From: Carettochelys insculpta
Lineage: Eukaryota; Chordata; Testudines; Carettochelyidae
DNA length: 64,000 nt
Direction: 5' to 3'
NCBI RefSeq assembly: GCF_033958435.1
Contig: NC_134139.1
Location: 204,211,501-204,275,500, forward strand
The translations under genes and the position numbers were made by a program. Positions 55,510 to 64,000 of this stretch are shown here, piece after piece. The stretch's first letter is position 1, and each line of letters begins with the position of its first letter. Under the pieces are notes generated by a model. The model did not search any database, was not told the origin of the DNA, and saw nothing but the letters and a program-made list of their open reading frames with translations.

Positions 55510-56340
55510 TGTTCTTTCCCTTGCAGTCAGTTGAGGCCCTTTGGTCTTTCTTGGAAGAATTAAATTTCATAAAAAGTACATGGTGTTTATTTTAAATAGT
55601 CTGCATGTTATACATGTCCCCAGAACTCTTCCTAGTTGTTTTGGTTTTGGGTGTGGTAGCAGTAGAGGTAGCCTGCAATTTATTTCAATTCATATATAAT
55701 TTTGTTACCTCAGGTGCTTGCTCTGACCTGAACCTGTAGAACAGACTCTTTTCATTGTGCATTTGCTGGTCTAGATGCCCTACCAGTTTATGTATGTCAT
55801 TTGGAAGTCATGTAGTCTTCTCAAATGTGTGCCAATGAAACCATAATCTGTTAGTCAAATTTTATTAAAGTTATCTGGGCCACAATGTTCACAAGTGTGC
55901 TCTAAACGTGGTGTTGTGTTTGACACATCTGGGCCTGATTTTAAATAGTATTGAACTCAGTCAGTTGATACAGGTTTGGCATTCTGCTTTGCAGCCCAGA
56001 GCACTCTGTTTCTGTGCAGGGGAGGGAAAAAAGAGTGAGTAATGGCAACTCTAGCTTACATATCACTGTTTCATTTGTGTGCCCCAATTATAAACTGGAA
56101 GACTCCTGCCCCGTACAGACAATCGATTTAAATAAAACACAGTACAAGAGAGGATTTTGGTATATACACCTTCACCCCATTGTACGAATGATAGAGGAAT
56201 GTTTTGAATTAAAACTTGTTTGCCGTTCACTCTCATGTTGACCTTTCAGACATTGAGGGATTGGGGAAGAAACCTTTGGGCCTCATGGAATAAGAGTTAT
56301 TACATATGAGTATTTAATTACTATTTTACTTACTAAATTA
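55510..56340. other. No gene recognised
   Basis: Unremarkable A+T-rich DNA. The frame 56014-56241 has no domain. Confidence 0.4.
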
Positions 56341-56346
56341 ACTTCT

Positions 56347-57353
56347 GTGCCAGGAAAGATAATGGAGCAGGTCATTAAAGAAATCATCTGCAAGCAATTG
56401 GAAGGTGGTAAGGTGACAGGGAACAGCCAGCATGGTTTTGTTAAAAACAGATCATGTCAAACCAATCTAATAGCTTTCTTTGATAGAATAACGAGCTTTG
56501 TGGATAAGGGAGAAGCGGTGGATGTGATATACCTAGACTTCAGTAAAGCATTTGACATGGTCTCACATAATATACTTATCAATAAACTACTCAAATACAA
56601 CTTAGATGGGGCTACTATAAGGTGGGTGAACAACTGGCTGGATAACCGTACCCAGAGAGTAGTTATTAATGGCTTTCAATCCTGCTGGAAAAGTATAACT
56701 AGTGGGGTTCTGCAGGGGTCTGTTTTAGGACCGGTTCTGTTCAATGTCTTCATTAACGATTTAGATATTGACATAGAAAGTACACTTACTAAGTTTGCAG
56801 ATGATACCAAGCTGGGAGGGGTTGCAACTTCTTTGGAGGGTAGGGTCATAATTCAAAAGGATCTGGAGAAATGGGCTGAGGTAAACAGGATGAAGTTTAA
56901 TAAGGACAAATGCAAAGTGCTCCACTCGGGAAGGAACAATCAGCGTCACACATACAGAATGGGGAAGAATGCCTAGGAATGAGTACAGCAGAAAGGGATC
57001 TAGGGGTTATAGTGGACCACAAGCTAAATATGAGTCAACAGTGTGATGCTGTTGCAAAAAAAGCAAACATGATTCTAGGATGCATTAACAGGTGTGTTGT
57101 GAACAAAACACGAGAAGTCATTCTCCCGCTCTACTCTGCGCTGGTTAGGCCTCAGCTGAAGTATTGTGTCCAGTTCTGGGCATCGCAGTTCAGGAAGGAT
57201 GTGGAGAAATTGGAGAGGGTCCAGAGGAGAGCAACGAGAATGATCAAAGGTCTAGAGAACATGACCTATGAAGAAATGCTGAAAGAATTGGGCTTGTTCA
57301 GTTTGGAAAAGAGAAGATTGAGGGGGGACATGATAGCAGTTTCAGGTATCTAA
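56347..57353 (+). pseudogene. CR1 reverse transcriptase fragment with frameshift
   Basis: The first frame (56347-56976) shows RT motifs in order: 'NSQHGFVKNRSCQTNLIAF' (25-43), '[12 protein letters not shown]' (59-70, catalytic Asp), '[14 protein letters not shown]' (119-132), and '[10 protein letters not shown]' (149-158, catalytic Asp pair). An indel near 56950 moves coding to the frame 56910-57353, with '[20 protein letters not shown]', '[13 protein letters not shown]' and '[15 protein letters not shown]', after which the frame is lost again near 57345. The endonuclease is absent because of truncation. The Met at 56347 is not a natural start. Confidence 0.92.
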
Positions 57354-57677
57354 AAGGGTATCATAAGGCAGAGGGAGGGAACTTGTTCTTCCTTGCCTCT
57401 GAGGATCGAACAAGAGGCAATGGACTTAAATTGCAGCAGGGGAAGTTCAGGTTGGACATTAGGAAAAATTCCTAACTGTCAGGGTGATCAAACACTGGAA
57501 CGAATTGCCAAGGGAAGTGGTAAAATCTCCATCAGTGGAGATATTTAAGAAGGGGTTAGATAGATGGCTTTCAGGGATGGTCTAGAAAGTGCTTGGTCCT
57601 GCCATGAGGGCAGGGGGCTGGACTCGATGGCCTCTCGAGGTCCCTTCCAGTCCCACTCTATGATTCTATGATTCTAT
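56347..57677 (+). mobile_element. CR1 LINE, 5'-truncated, plus strand
   Basis: It begins inside the RT domain and runs to the CR1 3' end with the octamer-like tail 'tctatgattctatgattct' (57658-57676). It belongs to the same subfamily as 6076-6720. The coding part is open for 200 codons and then frameshifted (see the next entry). Confidence 0.93.
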
Positions 57678-58174
57678 CTGTGCTTAGTTTGTGGAAGCAG
57701 ATGTTGGGCATCTCTGCTGTCTTATCTGTCGTGTGCAATCGGCACTAAGTGAGAACAGCAGAATCTGCTGGTTAGCAGAAGAACTCTGGAAAACACTAAT
57801 TAACGCAAGAAAATTAATTCTATACCCTAAAATGGCTGTTTTGCCAGTTAACTGATTAAATTTGTGAAGAACACCCCCTCCTTTAAATCATGTAGTGCGT
57901 TAATTATGTCTAAGTACTGATATTTTTATGTCCACCCACTGAAAATAGGTGCCACAGGTCTGACAATTTTCTACAGTATCTGTGGAAAACCATATTGAGT
58001 TTGTCTTTGGAGTCTATCATAGAACTGTAAGGGATCTCAAGAGGTCACTAAGTCTGGTCTCCTGCACTCATGGCAGTACCAAACACCATCCTCAGCTGTT
58101 TGTCTAACCTGATTTTAAAAATCTCCAGTGGAGATTCCACAACCTCCCCAGGCAATATACTCGAGTACTTAACC

Positions 58175-58628
58175 CAGTGGTGTCCACTTGTGGTTTTTGT
58201 CCTTCTATATTCACTACAGCCCTGCCCCCACCCTCTCTAAATAAATTCCCTCCCCCCAGAGCCAGGGTCCCCCAGTACCCACGGCCTGCTCTGACTGAAT
58301 ACTGTCACCCTCCCTCAGAGCCAGGAACCCCCAGACCCTCTCCAGCTCTAACTGACTGCCCTCACCTTTCCCTAGAGGCGGGTACCATCGACCACTCACC
58401 CCCAACTCTAAGTTAATTCTGGTGGTTCACTGGGGCCCCTGGAGCTGTGGCCGCAGGCGTCGCTACCACTGACACCACACACTTGTTCCACCAACCGGTG
58501 GGGCGCATGGGTGGAGTGGGTAGAGGGCATGCCGTGTGTGCAACTCTCAGGAGCCACACCTAAAGGCTTCAAGAGTTGTAGTGTCCTGTTTGTCACAATT
58601 GGCGAGTGGTAACTGTATTGGACACCTG
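58175..58628. mobile_element. hAT element inserted in the old CR1
   Basis: The left end 'cagtggtgtccacttgtgg' and right end 'gtattggacacctg' are inverted. Flanks 'acttaacc' (58167-58174) and 'gcttaacc' (58629-58636) match at 7 of 8. CR1 text resumes directly after it. Open frames inside (58177-58638) have no domain. Confidence 0.82.
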
Positions 58629-59242
58629 GCTTAACCACTTTGACGTTTGGAATTTTTTCCTAAAATCCAACCTAAACCTTACTTGCTTCAATGTAACCCC
58701 ATCGCCTCTTGTTCTATCATTCCAGGTTAAGGAGAATACAGTTTCACCTTCCTCCTTGTAATAACCTTTTGGATACGTGAAGACTGTTATCCTGTCCCCC
58801 CTATGTTATGTTTTCCAGAGTACACAAGCCCAGTTCTTTCAGCCTTCCCTCAGAGGTTATGTTTTCTAGACCTTTAATCATTTTGGATGCTCTTGTGTGC
58901 ACCTTGTCCAATTTGTCCACATCTTTTTTGAAATATGGTACCCAGAACTGGACGCAATTCTCCAGTTGAGGCCTAATCAGCACAGAGGAGACCATAAGAA
59001 ATACTTCCTTGTCTGCCGTAACAACACACTTGTTAGTACATCCCATAATGATGCTGACTTTTCTTGCAGTGTTACACTGTCTTATATTTAGCTCTTGAAC
59101 AGCTATTACCCCTAAATCCTTCTCTATAATTCTCTTTCTTAGGCAGGCATTTCCTCTTTTATACGTACGTGATGGATTGTGTCTGCCTAAGTGACGTACT
59201 TTGTATTTGTTCTTATGGACTTTCGTTCTGTTTCCCTCAGAC

Positions 59243-60212
59243 CAGGGGTTGGCAACTCATGGCTCTGGAGCCACATGCGGCTCTTTAAGGAGCCACTTGT
59301 GGTTCTGGATGCTGCCGCTGCTGACTCCTGTTACAGCTCTCTATGCTGCCCCCATTGAAGTAATGGATCTAAACTGAATTGGTTTAACAGCTGGCATCAA
59401 ACCACTTCAGTCTAGTTCCATTATTTCATAAGGGGCAGCACAAGGACCTGCCCGCGCTGCACATGGGGGAAGTGAATGGGGGGGGGGGGGGCAGCTGCAC
59501 CTGCTCCTGCCAGAGCTGCTCAGCCGCGCTGAGGAGGAAGAGGTTGGGGGAGGCCTCCTCCCAGGCAGTACATCGCCCACCTCCAGCTCCTCCTTGCTCC
59601 GCAGCAGCCAATGAAGCCTGGAGCTTCATCTGTCAGTACCAGGTCAGCTCCCCCAGGACCCAGCCCAGCTACGTGCCCGGCCCCGGGACCTGGTGAGTCT
59701 GGCACCAGTGCCACTGGGTGGGGAGGGGCTGGGAAAGTTGCAGGCACCTTCTGGCCTGAGAAAATAGGGGGGTGGGGTAGAGCATGTGTGGGGGAGGAAG
59801 CACGGGGGTACCCAGAGGACACGTTGGGGGAGAGCAGAGGGTGGACAAGTAAAATCCGGATTCAGTGGACAGATTGGGCAGGGCGGCTGAGGTGGTTTAA
59901 ACCTGGGGATGGGAGGGGGCGATTTGGTGCTGATAGGGGTTAAGCTTGGGGATGCGGGGTGGTAAAAGTTGGGAGTATGGGGCAGATTTGTGGTTTGAGG
60001 TGGGTAAAGCCTGGAGATGGGGATAACTTAACTTTTTAACTAGTACAAATCATTGTATGTATGGGCGCTGTTCTTAAAATAGTAGTTACAAAAAGTCCAA
60101 TTTGATATTAAGGATCTTGTCGTAGTCATGTGCATTGTGACTCTTGAAGTATTAATTTTGTAACTGAATTTGAAAAAGTGGCTCTTCTCACTATTTTGGT
60201 CACAGACCCCTA
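59243..60212. mobile_element. hAT element with perfect 8-bp duplication, inserted in the old CR1
   Basis: It starts 'caggggttggcaactcatgg' and ends 'ggtcacagaccccta' (terminal seven bases match with one change). Both flanks are 'cctcagac' (59235-59242 and 60213-60220). The interior has 'ctctggagccacatgcggct' near the left and a mirrored 'aaaagtggctcttctca' near the right. The GC-rich block 59440-59990 gives spurious frames. Confidence 0.9.
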
Positions 60213-60424
60213 CCTCAGACTATTTCTCCAATTTGTCCAGACAATTTTTAATTAAAATCCTATCCTCCAAAGCATAGCTCAGTAGCATTGACAAATTTTG
60301 TAAGCATACTCTCTGTCATTATCTAAATCATTGATGGAGATATTGAACAGAACCTGTCCCAGAACTGACCCTGCAGAATCTCGCTCTTTATGCCCTTCCA
60401 ACATGACTGAGAACCACTCTCTGA

Positions 60425-60518
60425 GAATGTGAGGGCGATCTGGCTGCGACGTCTGTCACCCCATTGATCGCCAGGGTTGATTCGGCTGATCTGGCTGGCT
60501 AGGCGGGTGTCCCCTTCC
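60425..60518 (+). pseudogene. 7SK RNA retropseudogene, 5' part only
   Basis: About 90 nt match the first part of vertebrate 7SK RNA as I recall it: 'gtgagggcgatctggctgcg', 'ctgtcaccccattgatcgcc', 'agggttgattcggctgatct' and 'aggcgggtgtccccttcctc', then the match stops. 7SK is the small nuclear RNA that holds P-TEFb inactive with HEXIM and LARP7; this fragment cannot do so. Both sides carry 'ctctctgagaat' (about 60417-60428 and 60518-60529), a target duplication of about 12 bp, partly overlapping the 7SK ends. There is no poly-A tail, so it is a 3'-truncated ('tailless') retrocopy inside the old CR1. Confidence 0.9.
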
Positions 60519-62159
60519 TCTCTGAGAATAGTTATACATCCAGTTATGTATCTACGTAATAGTAGCTGCATCTAGGTTTTGTTTCTCTAATTAGTTAATG
60601 AGAAAGTCGTGAGTCTGTATCAAAAGCTTTATGTGTAGATATACTACATCTGCCGCTTCCCCTTGTTCTACAAGGCTTGTTACCCTTTCAAAGAAAGCTG
60701 TCAGGTTTGGTTTAACAAGATTTGTTCTTGACAGTTCCATGTTGATTGTTACTTATCACGATATTGTCGTCCAGATGTTTTCAAATTGATTCCTTAATAG
60801 TTTGCTCTGTCTTTCCTGGTACAGAAGTTAAGCTGATTGGTCTGAAATTGTCTAGGTTGTCCTTATTTCCCTTTTTACAGAGGAGCACTATATGTGCTCT
60901 TTTCTAGTCTTCTGGAATTTCTCCTATCTTCAGAGGTAATATCTGGTGGCTCATGTATCTTCAGTCAGCTCCTTGAGTATTCCAGAGGGCATTCCATTAG
61001 ACTCTGTTGACTTGAAGATATCTAATTTCTCCAACTAATTTTTAACTTGTTCTTTCCCTACTTTAGCTTCTGAACCGACCCCATTGCATTGGCATTTCTG
61101 TGTTAGGCATCCAAACATCACCAATCTCCTTGGTGAAAACCAAAACAAAGCATGTCTGCTCTTTCCACATTATCATTTGTTTCTCCTTCTTCATTGAGTA
61201 AGGGGCCTACCCTGTCCTTGGTATTCCTATTGCTTCCAGAATATTGGTAGCATGTTTTCTTGTTGCCCCTTACGGTATCTCTGATTTTGCTTCTCCATAC
61301 TTGTGGCGTTTGTACTCATCCTTTTCAATTTAATCTAGTTTCCATTTTTTGTAAGACTTCTGTATTATTTTTAGATAATTCAAGATCTCCTAGTTACGCC
61401 AGGTGATCTCTTACTTTCTGTCTTTCCTGTGCAGTGGAATAGATAGCTCTTGTGCCCTTAGTTTGCAGTTTTTCAATGAGACATTATTGTCTTCCAGTTG
61501 ATTTTGCTTCACCTTGGATCTGACCTAAAAATTCCTTGAGTTTGCTTGTGTGCCTTCTTGAAGTCCGTTGTTTATTTTTGCTATTTTCTCTTGTACCACT
61601 CCTTACAATTATGAATGCTACCTTTTCATAATCGCTTTCACCCAAGCTGCCTTCTACTTTCAGGTTCTTAACTAGTTTCTCTCTATTTGTCAAAGTCGAA
61701 TCTAGATGAGCCTCTCCATTTTTGAGTTTTCTCCACCTTCTGGAATAAAACATTCTCTAATACATTCCAAGGACTTGCTGGATATTCTATGTCCTGTTGT
61801 GTTATTTTCCCAACAAATGTCTGGATAGCTGAAGTCTTCCATCTCCACCAAATCTTGTGTTTTGGATGATTTTGTTAGTTTAAAGAGAGCTTCATCCACC
61901 TCTTTCTCTTGTTTAGGTGACCTGTAGTAGATCCTTACTATGACAGCACTCTTTATTTTTTACCCCTTTTATCCTTTTCCAGAGATTTCAACAAGTCCTA
62001 TCTCCTATGTCCATTTCAAGGTCACTCCAAGTGTATAGATGTTTAATATATGGCAGTTCTTCCCTCCTTTTCTCCTCTGCCTGTCCTGAGCAAGCTGTAC
62101 ACTTCTAGTTCAGTATTCCAGTCCAAGTCTCTGTGATGCCAACTGTTGTAGTTATGTTC

Positions 62160-63480
62160 ATTTACTCACATTATGAATTCGTTGCATTAAATGGAAAGGT
62201 AACGTATATTTGTGATCTGGGATGATAAAAGGACTATGCAGAACAAAGTTGCAGACAAGAATATGGTCTTTTGGGACCATATGTGCAAAGTGAATTCCTT
62301 GAGGAAATCTGTGGGCAGAGGTAAGTGCATGTTCCCTACTGGTTATGCAAAAACCCAGCCTTTTGAAGCTATGCTTTGAAGAGGTGACCATTGTCTGCTG
62401 ATTACCTTTTTGGGTAATCTGAAGATCAAAGGCATAAAATGTATAAAGGAAAGACTTGGTGCACTAGGTACGATCTGAGGCTGTTGAAACTTGTAATCAC
62501 AGAAGAAAGACTGACTCCTCTCAGAGTTTTTGTAGGAGTTAGGATGATGTCCATTCAACTTATTTGTGTGCGTGAAGGTTCTTTTAGTCCTGTTAATGTT
62601 TTCTCTGTAAGAGATGTTCCTCAAGAATAAATGTGCTTGCTTATAAAGAGTTGCATGGTAACTTGTAACGGTTGGCAATTAAAACTGCGCATAGCCTTCA
62701 GAAAGAATACAAGGTGGAGACACTTGTCTGTTTGGGCATTTTCGCATAAGCAGGGAGCTGTGGAGAATGGCAAAGCCCCGGTCGAGTGAGGAGTGAGAGA
62801 TGTGTAGCCCTCTGCCCAGCATAGGCAGTGTCTGAGAAGGCTGGAGCCAAGAGTGGAGGCCCTTGAGGGACCAAAAGGGGGAAGACATCTGTGGATGCCT
62901 TGAACTATGGCAGTAAGCTCCTTACTGCTCTCCTGAGGCTGAACACAAGTAAATAACTGGGAAATAAACACTCTTCTCCAGCTTCTGCAAAATATGTAAC
63001 GCTTCTCTGAACGCTGGATTTATTTATGTTCGCACTTTGAGGAACAGGATTGCCAGCAGCATGGTGCATTGACTCCCAGAATGCTGTAATGTGCTCTGTT
63101 GAACTGGGCCAAGGTTGTTTTCTGATATTAATGAAGATGGTGGTCCCTTGTGCAACCATGAAAAAAATCAAGTAGTTAGGAGCTGGTAAATGCATGTCCC
63201 CCTCTTAACTTGCATACCTGAATCTTATGGCAGGGATACCAGAGGGTTCAGCTACCAAAAAACAGCCACAGAGAATGGCAACTTTTCAGTGCAAATAACT
63301 ACTGACGCTGTTGGTGATGATTAGTTTTCATAAAGCTTCTCCCAGTAGTTCCCACCAGTTCATCAAGCAACAATGAAAAAATGGAAGAAAATAAGTATGG
63401 ACTGCCAGATGACGCAGAAAATAAATTGAGCTTTCTCAAATAGGACCTTCAGCATAATAAAGGGGACGATGATGAGGAAC
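62160..63480. other. No gene recognised
   Basis: Frames such as 62343-62678 and 62621-62971 on the minus strand have no domain. A donor-like 'gcagaggtaagtgc' lies at about 62316 without a good acceptor upstream. Confidence 0.4.
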
Positions 63481-63487
63481 AAGGGGA

Positions 63488-63740
63488 CAGAATGGAGTGT
63501 TGTCTAGTGGTTAAGGCGTGGACTAGGATTTGACATGCTCAAGCACTGTTTCAGTCTGTGACTGACATTCTGTGGCGTGTTGGCAAGTTGCCTGAAATTC
63601 TGCTTCTAACTAATGCGTAAAGGGGTATCATAGCTCTTTACCTTACAGGAGAGCCCGGAGATTAGTCAGTGTTTCTGAAGTGCTTGCAGATGCTTGGCTG
63701 ATAGGCCAAGTTCATGTGCATATTATTAATAGTAACCTCA
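63488..63740 (+). repeat. MIR-like SINE remnant
   Basis: The head 'tgttgtctagtggttaaggc' is tRNA-like in the MIR manner. The later 'tgtttctgaagtgcttgcag' and 'tattattaatagtaa' segments follow the MIR tail order. It is diverged. Confidence 0.55.
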
Positions 63741-64000
63741 TAATAATTAGAAATAATATCTAACACATGCCCATACAGATTCAGAGAAACTGTGTGCAAA
63801 TTGTTTCCTCTGTTGCACTTGTGTCTGAGGTCTGGTGCCTCAATATATTCAGTTAGTATTGTTGGTCACTACCACTAAGTCCCTGATTGAAGACATTTTG
63901 AAATGGCAGCCCTGTATTTAGAATTGAAATCTAGTTGCAGGTGATGAGCAGCTGAAAGACTTTTGTTAATGGCTCAAACTTTTAGCCACTTCAGAGTTGG

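Larger units (their letters stand above)
58014..62157 (-). mobile_element. Old CR1 LINE with three later insertions
   Basis: On the minus strand this is about 2.6 kb of a CR1 element, from its endonuclease to the 3' end near 58014. It is much more diverged than the copies at 13.5 and 40.2 kb. Endonuclease words are visible in frames 61899-61484 ('[16 protein letters not shown]', 'TLTNREKLVKNLKVEGSLG'). RT-region words survive mostly at DNA level. It is interrupted by hAT elements at 58175-58628 and 59243-60212 and by a 7SK RNA fragment at 60425-60518. Each interruption restores continuity when removed. Confidence 0.88.

Noticed and set aside
62281..62330. Possible exon ending at 'gcagaggtaagtgc'
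   Set aside because: The donor is good, but no pyrimidine-rich acceptor or open frame precedes it at a sensible distance.
1..64000. CRISPR arrays, operons, bacterial promoters, LTR retroviruses or mitochondrial insertions
   Set aside because: I looked for regular short direct repeats with spacers, gag/pro/pol/env motifs, paired LTRs and rRNA or mitochondrial protein words, and found none that I could support.

Overview
The window reads as nuclear DNA of a non-mammalian amniote, most likely a turtle (Cryptodira). This is inferred from the repeats: abundant CR1 LINEs, a tRNA-headed SINE with a CR1-like tail (the CryI type of hidden-necked turtles), a second SINE with a conserved 'gtggcacctt...gactaac' body, many hAT, PIF/Harbinger-like and mariner-like non-autonomous DNA transposons, and no L1 or Alu. 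There are no operons, ribosome binding sites or CRISPR arrays, and none are expected.

Host signal is sparse. There are two CpG islands: about 16.33-17.23 kb with a ZNF143-like site, and about 50.85-51.60 kb with several ETS-like sites. In each, a plausible first exon ends at a good splice donor pointing right. One well-spliced candidate internal exon lies at 46514-46639. A tRNA-Gly(TCC)-like gene or pseudogene lies at 23745-23816. I could not name the genes behind either island. Nearly all long open frames are transposon coding sequence or antisense shadows in GC-rich DNA.

Layout: 0-16.3 kb is dense repeats (hAT, MITEs, mariner, CR1 pieces, and a CR1 copy at 13.5-15.3 kb abutting an internally inverted fragment of another LINE). 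16.3-17.3 kb is CpG island 1. 17.3-29 kb looks intronic or intergenic, with a CryI SINE, MITEs and the tRNA-like locus. 29.2-33.1 kb is a nearly full-length but frameshifted endonuclease/RT/zinc-finger non-LTR element on the minus strand. 33-50.8 kb holds fold-back SINEs, a young CR1 copy, a palindromic Harbinger-like element, a mariner-like element, the candidate exon and a hAT element that carries a SINE. 50.85-51.6 kb is CpG island 2, followed by a strongly G-rich stretch. 53-64 kb ends with a plus-strand CR1 RT copy and an old minus-strand CR1 (58.0-62.2 kb) interrupted by two hAT elements and a 5' fragment of 7SK RNA.

I saw no undescribed protein system. The most unusual structure is a repeated one: four SINE loci built as fold-backs, a full SINE joined tail to tail with an inverted copy of its own 3' part. 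Other leads are the 3'-truncated 7SK retrocopy, the twin-priming-like inversion near 15.5 kb, the palindromic element at 43.6 kb, and the two unnamed promoters.
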